Shown one piece after another: positions 15,932 through 26,951 of a DNA stretch of 64,000 nt (the first letter of the stretch is position 1; every line of letters begins with the position of its first letter). This stretch comes from Streptomyces asoensis. Lineage in GTDB: Bacteria > Actinomycetota > Actinomycetes > Streptomycetales > Streptomycetaceae. A program made the position numbers and the translations under genes. The DNA lies in the NCBI RefSeq assembly GCF_013085465.1, contig NZ_CP049838.1, positions 5,332,001 to 5,396,000 of the forward strand, given 5' to 3'. The notes under the pieces were generated by a model, which saw nothing but the letters and a program-made list of their open reading frames with translations, was not told the origin of the DNA and ran no database searches.

Positions 15932-18223
15932 CTACTTCACCGGCTGCGGTTCCGGCTCGTTCTCGGTCTGCGCCTCGCCCGCCGGGGGCTCGTCGTCGAC
16001 CGGGGTCTTGACCGACTCCAGCAGCAGCTGGGAGACGTCCACGACCTGGATGGACTCCTTGGCCTTGCCCTCGTTCTTCTTGCCGTTGACCGAGTCGGTC
16101 AGCATGACGAGGCAGAACGGGCAGGCCGTCGAGACGATGTCGGGGTTGAGGGAGAGGGCTTCGTCGACGCGCTCGTTGTTGATGCGCTTGCCGATCCGCT
16201 CCTCCATCCACATGCGTGCGCCGCCGGCGCCGCAGCAGAAGCCGCGCTCCTTGTGGCGGTGCATCTCCTCGTTCCGCAGACCCGGGACATTGGCGATGAT
16301 CTCGCGCGGAGGCGTGTAGATCTTGTTGTGACGGCCCAGGTAGCAGGGGTCGTGGTACGTGATGAGGCCCTCGACCGGGGTCACCGGGATCAGCTTGCCC
16401 TCGTCGATGAGGTGCTGGAGCAGCTGCGTGTGGTGGATGACCTCGTAGTCGCCGCCGAGCTGCGGGTACTCGTTGCCGATGGTGTTGAGGCAGTGCGGGC
16501 AGGTCGCGACGATCTTCTTCGCCGACTTCGGCTTGCGCGAGGCCTCGGTCACCTTGCCGTCGTCGTCCATCTCCTCGCCGAACGCCGTGTTCAGCGCCAT
16601 GACGTTTTCCATGCCGAGCTCCTGGAACAGGGGCTCGTTACCGAGACGGCGGGCGGAGTCACCGGTGCACTTCTCGTCGCCGCCCATGATCGCGAACTTG
16701 ACGCCCGCGATGTGCAGCAGCTCCGCGAAGGCCTTGGTGGTCTTCTTCGCGCGGTCTTCGAGGGCGCCGGCGCAGCCGACCCAGTACAGGTACTCGACCT
16801 CGGAGAGGTCCTCGATGTCGCGGCCGACGACCGGGATCTCGAAGTCGACCTCCTTGAGCCACTCCAGGCGCTGCTTCTTCGCCAGCCCCCAGGGGTTGCC
16901 CTTCTTCTCCAGGTTCTTGAGCATCGTGCCCGCCTCGGACGGGAACGCGGACTCGATCATGACCTGGTAGCGGCGCATGTCGACGATGTGGTCGACGTGC
17001 TCGATGTCGACGGGGCACTGCTCGACGCAGGCGCCGCAGGTGGTGCAGGACCACAGCACGTCCGGGTCGATGACGCCGTTCTCCTCGGCGGTGCCGATCA
17101 GCGGGCGCTCGGCCTCGGCCAGCGCCGCGGCGGGCACGTCCGCGAGCTGCTCGGCCGACGCCTTCTCCTCGCCCTCCATGCTCTTGCCGCCGCCGGCGAG
17201 GAGGTAGGGGGCTTTGGCGTGCGCGTGGTCGCGCAGGGACATGATGAGGAGTTTGGGGGAGAGCGGCTTGCCGGTGTTCCAGGCGGGGCACTGGGACTGG
17301 CAGCGGCCGCACTCGGTGCAGGTGGAGAAGTCCAGCAGGCCCTTCCAGGAGAACTGCTCGACCTGGGAGACGCCGAAGGTGTCGTCGTCGCCGGGATCGG
17401 CGAAGTCGATCGGCTTGCCGCCCGACGTCATCGGCAGCAGCCCGCCCAGGGCCGTCGCGCCGTCCGCGTTGCGCTTGAACCAGATGTTCGGGAACGCCAG
17501 GAACCGGTGCCAGGCGACGCCCATGTTCGTGTTGAGCGAGACCACGATCATCCAGATGAACGACGTCCCGATCTTGATCATCGCGACGAGGTAGACCAGG
17601 TTCTGGAGCGTGGTGACGCCGAGCCCCTTGAAGGCCAGGACGAGCGGGTACGAGGCGAAGTAGCCGGCCTCGTAGTGCTCCACGTGGTGCAGTGCACCCT
17701 CCAGGCCCCGCAGCACGTAGATGGCGAGGCCGATGGTGAGGATGACGTACTCGACGAAGTAGGCCTGACCGGACTTGGAGCCGGCGAAGCGGGACTTGCG
17801 GCCCGCGCGGGAGGGCAGGTTCAGCAGGCGGATCGCCATGAGGACGACGATGCCCAGGATCGTCATCACGCCGATGAACTCGATGTAGAGCTCGAACGGC
17901 AGGAAGTCGCCGATGATCGGCAGCACCCAGTCGGCCTCGAAGAGCTGGCCGAAGGCCTGGGCGAGGGTCGGCGGCAGCGTCAGGAAGCCGATCGCCACGA
18001 ACCAGTGGGCGAAGCCCACGATGCCCCAGCGGTTCATCCGCGTGTGGCCGAGAAACTCCCGTACCAGCGTCACGCTGCGCGCGTAGGGATCGTCTTTCCT
18101 TGTTCCGGCGGGGAGCGGCTGGCCCAGCTTGAAGTACCGGACGAACTGGCCGATGGCACGTGCGATCAGGGCGACGCCGACCACGGTCAGAAGCAGCGAC
18201 ACGATGATCGCGGCGAGTTGCAT
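15932..18223 (-). CDS. Membrane Fe-S oxidoreductase (HdrD/GlpC-like)
   Basis: The 763-residue protein starts at ATG 18223. The N-terminal about 260 residues hold roughly six spans, as in NarI/DsrM-type haem-binding subunits. A ferredoxin-like domain follows with two clusters, CTECGRCQSQCP (near residue 300) and CTTCGACVEQCP (near 395). The C-terminal half carries two CCG-type cysteine blocks (CAGALEDRA, then HDPCYLGRHN and GFCCGAGG) as in heterodisulphide reductase HdrD and GlpC. It probably moves electrons between the quinone pool and an unknown cytoplasmic donor or acceptor. It is conserved and single-copy here, with no partner subunits adjacent. The last about 25 residues are acidic and Pro-rich. 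Confidence 0.85.
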   Translation of the reverse strand: MQLAAIIVSLLLTVVGVALIARAIGQFVRYFKLGQPLPAGTRKDDPYARSVTLVREFLGHTRMNRWGIVGFAHWFVAIGFLTLPPTLAQAFGQLFEADWVLPIIGDFLPFELYIEFIGVMTILGIVVLMAIRLLNLPSRAGRKSRFAGSKSGQAYFVEYVILTIGLAIYVLRGLEGALHHVEHYEAGYFASYPLVLAFKGLGVTTLQNLVYLVAMIKIGTSFIWMIVVSLNTNMGVAWHRFLAFPNIWFKRNADGATALGGLLPMTSGGKPIDFADPGDDDTFGVSQVEQFSWKGLLDFSTCTECGRCQSQCPAWNTGKPLSPKLLIMSLRDHAHAKAPYLLAGGGKSMEGEEKASAEQLADVPAAALAEAERPLIGTAEENGVIDPDVLWSCTTCGACVEQCPVDIEHVDHIVDMRRYQVMIESAFPSEAGTMLKNLEKKGNPWGLAKKQRLEWLKEVDFEIPVVGRDIEDLSEVEYLYWVGCAGALEDRAKKTTKAFAELLHIAGVKFAIMGGDEKCTGDSARRLGNEPLFQELGMENVMALNTAFGEEMDDDGKVTEASRKPKSAKKIVATCPHCLNTIGNEYPQLGGDYEVIHHTQLLQHLIDEGKLIPVTPVEGLITYHDPCYLGRHNKIYTPPREIIANVPGLRNEEMHRHKERGFCCGAGGARMWMEERIGKRINNERVDEALSLNPDIVSTACPFCLVMLTDSVNGKKNEGKAKESIQVVDVSQLLLESVKTPVDDEPPAGEAQTENEPEPQPVK

Positions 18224-18383
18224 TTGGGGGCTCCTCGGGCCTGCGAGGGAAATTACTAAGCGGTAACTTATGCAGTCCGTTTGAGACTACCCCGTATTCT
18301 CCGTCGCACTGTAGCGGGATGCGGAGTGATCTCAGTCGCTGAGGGTTGCCTCAGAATCCGGTCGAGTTCGTGCCGTGTTATTC

Positions 18384-18398
18384 GTACCAAATTGGTAC
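18384..18398. promoter_or_regulatory. Palindrome GTACCAA-A-TTGGTAC
   Basis: A perfect 7-bp inverted repeat around one central base lies 21 bases before the GTG of the MraY-like gene, in the divergent region shared with the oxidoreductase gene. Its size and position suit a dimeric repressor. The surrounding DNA is unusually AT-rich. Confidence 0.45.
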
Positions 18399-18419
18399 AT
18401 ATGTGACTAATTTATATCC

Positions 18420-19688
18420 GTGCTCTACGGGATCGTCGCCGCCATCACCGCCCTGTTCCTCGCCGCCGTCCTCGCCGCGCTGCTGCGCGTGCCCGCCCTG
18501 CGCCTGGGGTTGCTCGACCGGCGGCAGCGGCAGCGGCGGGTGCCTCTGTTCGGGGGTGCCGCCGTGGTGCTCGCCACCTGTCTCGTCGCGGTCGCCGGGG
18601 ACTGGACGGGCATCGCCCCGCTCGGCGACGGCATCGAGGTGCTGCTCGTCACGGGGGGCGCCGTCGCCGCGCTCGGGCTGGTCGCGGACGTGTGGCGGCT
18701 CAACGCGCGGTTCCTGGTGGTCGGTACGGCGGTCGCGGCCGCCTTCGTGGTGCCGTACGGCGACACCGGCGTGGTGGCCGGAGTGGCGGGTGTCGGCTGG
18801 ATCACCTTCGTCGCCCTCGCCTTCCGGTCGCTCGACCACGCCGACGGAGTGGCCGGAACCGTCGGGGTCGTCACCGCCTTCGGGGTGGCCGCCTGTGCCG
18901 CCGTCGAGGTCATGGACGGGCTGGCGGTACTGCTGAGCGTGTTCGCCGCCGCGCTGACCGGGTTCCTGATGCACAACTGGCCTCCCGCGCGTGTCGCTCT
19001 CGGGGCGTGCGGGTCGCTCTTCGCGGGCTTCCTCCTCGCCGCGGCCGCCGTGATCGCCCGCGCGGGGCACGATCCGGTCGCCGGCGCGGGGGTGCTGCTC
19101 GCGCTCACCGCGGTCGCCGTGGCCGACGTCGTCCTGGTCGTGCTGTCGCGGCGACTGGCCCGACGGCCGCTGTTGCGCGGCGCGTCCGACCATCTCGCCC
19201 ACCGGCTGCGGCGGCTGGGGCTCACCGCGCAGGGAGTGACCGTCCTGCTCGGTGTCGCGGCCTTCGCCGCGGTGCTCGTCGGGGTGCTGGTGCACGCCGG
19301 ATGGGCCGACGCGCGGGCGGTGTGGTGGGTGGCCGGCGGGGCACTCGTCGTAGTGCTCGGGATGCTGCGGGTCGCGGTGTACGGGCCGCCACGCGCGCGT
19401 GGCGGTCGCGAACGGCGGGCTCGGGGTACGCGGCGTGCCCATGCCGCGAGTGCCGCGCGGGGTGCCGGCGGTGCCGGTCATGGCGCCGGTGGTGTTCTTC
19501 GGGAGACGCGGCTCGCGGCCCGTTCCGCACCCCGCCCCGAGTCGCGTCCCGGGTCGGGTTCCGCGTCGGTCTACGCGCCCCGGCGTCAATCCGAGGACCC
19601 TGCGCACCACCCGGATCCTGGTGCGCGGCGAACCGGGCGATCCGTATCGCCGCAGGTCAACGCGTCCTTGCGTGTAAGGAACGGATAA
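18420..19688 (+). CDS. MraY/WecA-family phosphoglycosyltransferase-like protein
   Basis: The GTG at 18420 is the first start after an in-frame TAA at 18408 and has no ribosome site, so translation may be leaderless. The first about 325 residues contain some ten spans. Family landmarks include SLDHADGVAG (about 137, replacing the usual LDNADGL), NWPPARVALGACGS and a cytoplasmic basic loop SDHLAHRLRRLG (near 256). Such enzymes transfer a sugar-1-phosphate from a UDP-sugar to undecaprenyl phosphate for wall or polysaccharide synthesis. Asn to His in the aspartate motif makes activity uncertain. Beyond residue 325 the sequence is Arg/Ala/Gly-rich with no fold visible. Confidence 0.7.
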   Translation: MLYGIVAAITALFLAAVLAALLRVPALRLGLLDRRQRQRRVPLFGGAAVVLATCLVAVAGDWTGIAPLGDGIEVLLVTGGAVAALGLVADVWRLNARFLVVGTAVAAAFVVPYGDTGVVAGVAGVGWITFVALAFRSLDHADGVAGTVGVVTAFGVAACAAVEVMDGLAVLLSVFAAALTGFLMHNWPPARVALGACGSLFAGFLLAAAAVIARAGHDPVAGAGVLLALTAVAVADVVLVVLSRRLARRPLLRGASDHLAHRLRRLGLTAQGVTVLLGVAAFAAVLVGVLVHAGWADARAVWWVAGGALVVVLGMLRVAVYGPPRARGGRERRARGTRRAHAASAARGAGGAGHGAGGVLRETRLAARSAPRPESRPGSGSASVYAPRRQSEDPAHHPDPGARRTGRSVSPQVNASLRVRNG

Positions 19689-19690
19689 GA

Positions 19691-19711
19691 GTTGAGTGGG
19701 TGTGACTCAGG
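19691..19711. promoter_or_regulatory. Distal HAIR-like site for HspR
   Basis: GTTGAGT, seven bases, then ACTCAGG: an imperfect copy of the HspR-associated inverted repeat at the same spacing as the perfect site downstream. Multiple HAIR sites before dnaK are known in Streptomyces. Confidence 0.65.
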
Positions 19712-19742
19712 TCTGTTGACCCAGAGGGGAGGGTCGTGCACA

Positions 19743-19763
19743 CTTGAGTCCGTTCCACTCAAG
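19743..19763. promoter_or_regulatory. HAIR operator of the dnaK operon
   Basis: CTTGAGT, seven bases, then ACTCAAG: an exact HspR-associated inverted repeat, 20 bases before the dnaK start. HspR bound here represses dnaK-grpE-dnaJ-hspR at normal temperature, with DnaK as co-repressor, which makes a feedback loop. Confidence 0.92.
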
Positions 19764-19783
19764 TCAGCTGGAGGAAGATCACC

Positions 19784-21618
<1,835 letters not shown>

Positions 21619-21622
<4 letters not shown>

Positions 21623-22272
21623 CGGAGGAGACTCCGGGCTTCGAGGAGAAGCCCGACGTCCCCTCCGGCGCCACCCCTGAAGACGCCGAGCCGAAGGCCG
21701 CTCCCTCCTCCGCCTCGGCGGCGGGGGCGGCCCCGGCCGGGGACACGAACCAGACAGCCGGTCTGGTGGCCCAGCTGGACCAGGTGCGCACCGCCCTCGG
21801 CGAGCGCACCGCGGACCTCCAGCGCCTCCAGGCCGAGTACCAGAACTACCGCCGCCGGGTCGAGCGCGACCGGATCGCGGTCAAGGAGATCGCCATCGCG
21901 AACCTCCTGACCGAGCTCCTGCCCGTCCTCGACGACATCGGCCGCGCGCGGGAACACGGCGAGTTCGTCGGCGGCTTCAAGTCGGTGGGCGAATCGCTGG
22001 AGACCGTCGCGGCCAAGATGGGCCTCCAGCAGTTCGGCAAGGAGGGCGAGCCCTTCGACCCGACGATCCACGAGGCCCTGATGCACAGCTACGCGCCCGA
22101 CGTCACCGAGACGACGTGCGTGGCGATCCTTCAGCCCGGGTATCGGATCGGCGAGCGCACCATCCGCCCCGCGCGGGTGGCCGTCGCCGAACCGCAGCCC
22201 GGTGCGGCCGCGAAGGGCGACGAGGCCGAGGCGGCCGACGACAAGGAGAGCGGTGGCCCGGACGAGGGCTGA
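21619..22272 (+). CDS. grpE: Nucleotide exchange factor GrpE
   Basis: The product has 217 residues from GTG 21619, overlapping dnaK. An acidic, Ala/Pro-rich N-terminus precedes the long dimeric coiled coil (about 45-95, ending [16 protein letters not shown]). The beta-domain contacting DnaK ends [20 protein letters not shown]. It releases ADP from DnaK and acts as its thermosensor. The last 25 residues are Ala/Glu-rich and non-conserved. Confidence 0.97.
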
Positions 22273-22311
22273 GCTCGATCGGATGAGTGATGGGGAGGAG
22301 GGACGTCGAGG

Positions 22312-23490
22312 ATGAGCACCAAGGACTTCGTCGAGAAGGACTTCTACAAGGTCCTCGGCGTCCCCAAGGACGCCACCGAGGCCGAGATCAAGAAGGCGTA
22401 CCGGAAGCTCGCCCGCGAGTTCCACCCGGACGCCAACAAGGGCAACGCCAAGGCGGAGGAGCGCTTCAAGGAGATCTCCGAGGCGAACGACATCCTCGGT
22501 GACCCCAAGAAGCGCAAGGAGTACGACGAGGCGCGCGCCCTCTTCGGCAACGGCGGCTTCCGCCCCGGCCCGGGCGCGGGCGGCTCCTTCAACTTCGACC
22601 TGGGCGACCTCTTCGGAGGCGGTGCCCAGGGCGGCGGAGGTGCCCAGGGCGGCTTCGGCGGTGGCATCGGGGACGTGTTCGGCGGCCTGTTCAACCGTGG
22701 CGGCCCCGGCACGACCCGTACCCAGCCCCGGCGCGGCCAGGACATCGACACCGAGGTCACCCTGACCTTCACGGAGGCGATCGAGGGCGCGACGGTCCCG
22801 CTGCGCATGTCCTCGCAGGCTCCCTGCAAGGCGTGTTCGGGGACGGGCGACAAGAACGGCACCCCGCGCGTGTGCCCGACCTGTGTGGGCACGGGCCAGG
22901 TGGCGAGGGGTTCGGGAGGCGGTTTCTCCCTGACCGACCCCTGCCCGGACTGCAAGGGCCGGGGCCTGATCGCCGAGCATCCCTGCCTGGACTGCAAGGG
23001 CAGCGGCCGCGCGAAGTCGTCGAGGACCATGCAGGTCCGCATCCCCGCGGGGGTGACGGACGGTCAGCGCATCCGGCTGCGCGGCAAGGGCGCCCCGGGT
23101 GAGCGTGGTGGCCCGGCGGGCGACCTGTACGTCGTCGTCCATGTCGGCGCCCACCCGGTGTTCGGCCGCAAGGAGGACAACCTGACGGTGACCGTGCCGG
23201 TGACGTTCACCGAGGCGGCACTCGGCGGCGAGATCAAGGTGCCGACGCTCGGTGGGCCGTCCCTGACCTTGAAGCTTCCGCCCGGCACGCCCAACGGCCG
23301 CACCATGCGGGCGCGGGGCAAGGGCGCGGTCCGCAAGGACGGCACCCGCGGCGACCTGTTGGTCACCGTCGAGGTGAGTGTTCCGAAGGACTTGTCGGGG
23401 AAGGCTCGTGAGGCGCTGGAGGCGTATCGCGAGGCGATCGCGGGCGAGGACCCGCGGGCGGAGCTGTTCGAGGCCGCGAAGGGAGCATGA
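22312..23490 (+). CDS. dnaJ: Co-chaperone DnaJ (Hsp40)
   Basis: This 392-residue type I DnaJ has a J-domain with YRKLAREFHPDANKG (HPD motif about residues 42-44). A Gly/Phe-rich linker (about 85-135) follows, then four zinc-binding CxxCxGxG repeats (CKACSGTG, CPTCVGTG, CPDCKGRG, CLDCKGSG) and the two beta-barrel client-binding domains. It delivers unfolded clients to DnaK and triggers ATP hydrolysis. The gene starts 39 bases after grpE behind GGAGG and overlaps hspR by 4 bases. Actinobacteria usually carry a second dnaJ elsewhere; this is the operon copy. Confidence 0.97.
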   Translation: MSTKDFVEKDFYKVLGVPKDATEAEIKKAYRKLAREFHPDANKGNAKAEERFKEISEANDILGDPKKRKEYDEARALFGNGGFRPGPGAGGSFNFDLGDLFGGGAQGGGGAQGGFGGGIGDVFGGLFNRGGPGTTRTQPRRGQDIDTEVTLTFTEAIEGATVPLRMSSQAPCKACSGTGDKNGTPRVCPTCVGTGQVARGSGGGFSLTDPCPDCKGRGLIAEHPCLDCKGSGRAKSSRTMQVRIPAGVTDGQRIRLRGKGAPGERGGPAGDLYVVVHVGAHPVFGRKEDNLTVTVPVTFTEAALGGEIKVPTLGGPSLTLKLPPGTPNGRTMRARGKGAVRKDGTRGDLLVTVEVSVPKDLSGKAREALEAYREAIAGEDPRAELFEAAKGA

Positions 23491-23948
23491 GAGTGATGGA
23501 CGGCCGTCGGCGTAACCCGTATGAACTGACCCAGGAGACTCCGGTCTACGTCATTTCGGTGGCGGCCCAGCTCTCGGGCCTGCATCCGCAGACGCTTCGC
23601 CAGTACGACCGCCTGGGTCTTGTCTCCCCCGACCGCACCGCCGGCCGGGGGCGCCGTTACTCGGCCCGCGACATCGAGCTGCTGCGCACGGTGCAGGCCC
23701 TGTCCCAGGACGAGGGCATCAACCTGGCCGGCATCAAGCGGATCATCGAGCTGGAGAACCAGGTGGCCGCGCTCCAGGCCAGGGCCGCGGAGCTGGAGGC
23801 CGCGCTGGACGGCGCGGCCGCGGCGATGCAGCAGCGGGAGGCGGCGGTGCACGCCTCCTACCGGCGGGACCTGGTGCCGTACCAGGAGGTGCAGCAGACC
23901 AGCGCGTTGGTGGTCTGGCGGCCGAAGCGGCAGCAGCCGACGGACTGA
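23487..23948 (+). CDS. hspR: Heat-shock repressor HspR (MerR family)
   Basis: The 153-residue product has a MerR-type winged helix: YVISVAAQLSGLHPQTLRQY, then DRLGLVSPDRTAGRGRRYS and ARDIELLRTVQAL. A dimerising coiled coil (ELENQVAALQARAAELEAAL) and a basic tail ending VVWRPKRQQ follow. It binds HAIR sites and shuts off its own operon and clpB, with DnaK as co-repressor. ATG 23487 overlaps dnaJ; ATG 23496 (MDGRRRNPYEL) is equally possible. It closes the operon and is followed by a strong terminator. Confidence 0.95.
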   Translation: MRVMDGRRRNPYELTQETPVYVISVAAQLSGLHPQTLRQYDRLGLVSPDRTAGRGRRYSARDIELLRTVQALSQDEGINLAGIKRIIELENQVAALQARAAELEAALDGAAAAMQQREAAVHASYRRDLVPYQEVQQTSALVVWRPKRQQPTD

Positions 23949-23971
23949 CGCCTGGCAGTACGTAGCGAAAA

Positions 23972-24007
23972 GGAAGGGGCCCGGAGATTCGTTTCCGGGC
24001 CCCTTCC
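23972..24007. terminator. Terminator ending the dnaK operon
   Basis: A 13-bp perfect stem (23972-23984 with 23995-24007) with a 10-base loop lies between hspR and the convergent 942-residue protein gene. It should stop both transcripts. Confidence 0.85.
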
Positions 24008-24072
24008 CTGTGTTGTACGGCCGTCCCGTCCCGGCCTGTCCCGGCCCGGCCCGTCCTGTCCTCGTCCGGCAG

Positions 24073-26901
24073 TCAGTCGCCCATGCCGACACCCGGCTCA
24101 GGCCGCTCAAGGCCCGGCGGCTGTTGCTGCGGCGGCTGCTGGGCGGGGGCGGGCGGCCGGTTGGCACCACCCCGGGGCACACCCATCTGCCAGAGATGCG
24201 AACCGGAGACACCCGGGGCGGGGGAGGGGGTCGGGGACGGAGCCGGGGTTGAGGACTGGGCCGGTGCCGGTGCCGGTGCCTGGGTTGTGGGCTGGGCCGG
24301 TGCTGGGGCTGGGCCGGGGGTGGTGACGGGCTTCGGGTCCCGTTCCGGGCTCGGGTTCCGTTCCGTTGTGGGCTCGGACTTTTCCTGGGGGAGGGCGGGG
24401 GGCTGGGGGCCGGTGGTCGGGGGAGTTGCCCCCTGGCCCAGGTCCGGGCGTTGCCAGCGTTCCGGGATCGTCGACATCCGTCGTACGGCTTCGGGGTCGC
24501 CCGCCGCTGCCGCCGCGACGGCGCGTGCGCGCAGGGCGCTCTGGCGGGCGATCGGGGAGAAGCCGGGGGCCGCGTTGCCGGTCTCGGACGGCAGACCGCG
24601 GACGCCCATCGCGTTCAGCTCGGCCTGGATTCGCGTCTCCGGGGCGAAGATCTCGCGCGGCAGCTGCCAGGAGGCCGCGCCGTCCACGTCGACGCGGTGC
24701 TCCCTGCCGTCCACGGCGAAGGTGAGCCCGTAGCCGATGTACTGGTCGTCCTTGTCGAACAGCAGGTCCCCGGAGATCTCGCCGCCCCGGTCGCGTACCT
24801 CGTCGGCGAGGACCTGGAGGGCGGGCGGCAGGGGGTTGGTGCGGCCGAGGCTGGTGACATAGCCGTCGCTGCGGGCCACTCTCCGCTCCTCGGTTCCCTT
24901 CTCGACGTAGGGGACCTGGAAACGGGTCTCGCCCTGCTCGTCCTGGTAGGTCTCGATGGCCCCGACGCGGGCCTCGACGAAGGTCAGACGCTTCTCGCCG
25001 CCCTCGGCATGGCCGTACCTCTGCTCCATCGCCGGGAACTGGACCTGATGCTTCAGGGCAGGCGGCGGCTTCGAGCCGATGATCGTGACGTGGGCGTCCG
25101 GATTCTGGATCAGGATGATCTCCGCGTTGGCGACGGCGGTTCCGCCGGAACCCACGACGATCCACTCCTTGGCGGCGTGCGGATCGAAACGGCTCTCGGC
25201 GACCTCGTCGCCCAGCAGCGCCCGCCCCTCCGCGGCTCTACGCGCCGCCTCCCACTTCTGCGTCGAGTCGAGGGCGGTGAAGCAGTTGCCCATGCGGGTC
25301 TCGTCCGCGGTGCCCAGGCCGGCCGTGAGCGCGTCCTTCAGCGCCGGGGAGGAGTTCAGGGCGCCGAGCACGGTACCGGCGTCCGCTCCGCTCCGCTCGG
25401 CCTGGGTCAGCCAGGCGCGCATCTCGCCCGCACCGGCGATTCCCTGCCCCTCCAGCTCCCTCAGCCGATCGCTGATCAGCCGTACGGCTTCGCTGCGGCT
25501 CTCCACGGGGAAGTCTCCGCGCGGCGTTCCCGGTACGAGCTCCGGTGTGAGGCCGGTGGCGATGCTGGGGGTGCCGTCGCAGGCCACCCAGAGGGGAGTC
25601 GCGCTCTCCTTGCCGTCTTCGCCCAACGTGCGTACTTCGGCCAGGAGTTCGCCGTCCCGCCCCAGGCGCAGACGGGCGTGGCCGTTCACCACGTCGCCCT
25701 GGGTGGCGAGCTGGTCCTCCCAGACCCGGACGGCGTGGATGGAGATGCGGTGCCGGGGATCCTCGACCGCCGAGTACGGGTCGACGCCCATCCACTGCGC
25801 GAGATCCCGGTCCTGGTCCGCCGACTGGACGATGCCGTCCCCGGGGTCGAGGTGCCAACGGCCCGCCCCGTCCACCAGCAGCGCCTCCGGATCGCGCCCG
25901 GTGAGACTCGCGCCACCGCCGATCACGACTTTGCGCAGCGGGAGTTGCCCACCGGCGAGCTGTCCCTCCAGCGTCTGCACGGTGCGCTCGCTGACCTGGG
26001 CGCGGTACTCCGCCCACCGCTCGGCGGCGGGTTCCAACTGGTCGCGGGGGAGGGGCAGGCCGTTCTGGTCGTAGCCGGGCATGGGCATGGTGATTTCACG
26101 CCGCCCGATGAAAGCCTCGACCTGCCGCTCGGCCCGGAGCGCGGCGTCCCGGGATGCCTGGAGCGCGGTGGCGTCGGCGGGGGAGAGGTTCTCTATGGGG
26201 TGGGCGAGGGCGTCGACCAGACGTCGGGCGTCTGAGGAAAGGGCCCGCTGCGCGATGTAGCGGCGGGTCTCCGCGGCCTCTGATTCGGCCTCGTGTGCTG
26301 CCGTCTCGGACATGGCGGCCGTCGGGCGCATGCCGAGCTGGTCGAGCAGGGACGACAGCTGCGTACGGGCTTCGGCGCGTTCTTCCTGCGGGGCTTCCAC
26401 CGCAGAGGCCTGGTGGGCGAGCCAGTTGAGCTCGGCGATGCTTCCGTGGTCCCGGCTGGACAGCTCGTGCCGATCACCGATCTCGGCGCCCTGTGTCAGG
26501 AAGTGCTCGCGCACCGGTGCCAGTCCCTCGCTGGACCGGTCGTGCGTGGCGAGGAGTTCGCCCACCTCGTGGGCCAGGACGCGGGACAGGTTCTCGACCG
26601 GCAGACGGTCGGAGACGTGGACGATGTACTGGTCCGTCGTCGTGTTCGTCATGGTGTTGGTGAGGGCACCCGACTCCATCGGGACGGCATCCAGCCAGAT
26701 CGTCAGGGAGGCGCCCTGCGCGTCCTTCAGAAGGAAGTACTGCTGCTTCTGCTTCGTCTGTCGCTTGTCGAACGAGCCGAGTCGATCTCCCAGGACGGCG
26801 GCGGACACCGCGCCCAGATCGCGCCCTGCCGCTGCGATCAGCGCTGCCTGCTGTATGCGCAACTGCTCGTCGGTGAACTCTGCGGACTCCGGTTGCGGCA
26901 T
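24073..26901 (-). CDS. Large modular protein with LWQMG tail; effector candidate
   Basis: The 942-residue protein has no signal peptide or membrane span. Residues about 1-160 carry a metallopeptidase-like segment (LSRVLAHEVGELLATH, HEVGE at 111-115); HExxE rather than HExxH leaves activity open. Residues 160-310 are helical. Two dinucleotide-binding-like blocks follow: KVVIGGGASLTGRDP (from 324) and EWIVVGSGGTAVANAE (579-594), the second followed by NPDAHVTIIGSKPP as in NAD(P)/FAD Rossmann folds. A Pro/Ala/Thr-rich linker (about 823-900) leads to SHLWQMGVPRGG, 40 residues before the end. A second protein here (30943-32151) ends the same way. The domain mix suggests a polymorphic toxin or a large cytoplasmic enzyme. 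The location beside a secretion locus favours an exported substrate, but this is inference. Confidence 0.65.
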   Translation of the reverse strand: MPQPESAEFTDEQLRIQQAALIAAAGRDLGAVSAAVLGDRLGSFDKRQTKQKQQYFLLKDAQGASLTIWLDAVPMESGALTNTMTNTTTDQYIVHVSDRLPVENLSRVLAHEVGELLATHDRSSEGLAPVREHFLTQGAEIGDRHELSSRDHGSIAELNWLAHQASAVEAPQEERAEARTQLSSLLDQLGMRPTAAMSETAAHEAESEAAETRRYIAQRALSSDARRLVDALAHPIENLSPADATALQASRDAALRAERQVEAFIGRREITMPMPGYDQNGLPLPRDQLEPAAERWAEYRAQVSERTVQTLEGQLAGGQLPLRKVVIGGGASLTGRDPEALLVDGAGRWHLDPGDGIVQSADQDRDLAQWMGVDPYSAVEDPRHRISIHAVRVWEDQLATQGDVVNGHARLRLGRDGELLAEVRTLGEDGKESATPLWVACDGTPSIATGLTPELVPGTPRGDFPVESRSEAVRLISDRLRELEGQGIAGAGEMRAWLTQAERSGADAGTVLGALNSSPALKDALTAGLGTADETRMGNCFTALDSTQKWEAARRAAEGRALLGDEVAESRFDPHAAKEWIVVGSGGTAVANAEIILIQNPDAHVTIIGSKPPPALKHQVQFPAMEQRYGHAEGGEKRLTFVEARVGAIETYQDEQGETRFQVPYVEKGTEERRVARSDGYVTSLGRTNPLPPALQVLADEVRDRGGEISGDLLFDKDDQYIGYGLTFAVDGREHRVDVDGAASWQLPREIFAPETRIQAELNAMGVRGLPSETGNAAPGFSPIARQSALRARAVAAAAAGDPEAVRRMSTIPERWQRPDLGQGATPPTTGPQPPALPQEKSEPTTERNPSPERDPKPVTTPGPAPAPAQPTTQAPAPAPAQSSTPAPSPTPSPAPGVSGSHLWQMGVPRGGANRPPAPAQQPPQQQPPGLERPEPGVGMGD

Positions 26902-26951
26902 TCCCCCGTACCTCCATGTACGCCCCCGTCAACGGCCCTTAGGATCATGTC

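Noticed and set aside
15848..18259. Plus-strand frame of 803 codons
   Set aside because: Antisense to the Fe-S oxidoreductase, whose cysteine motifs are plain on the minus strand.
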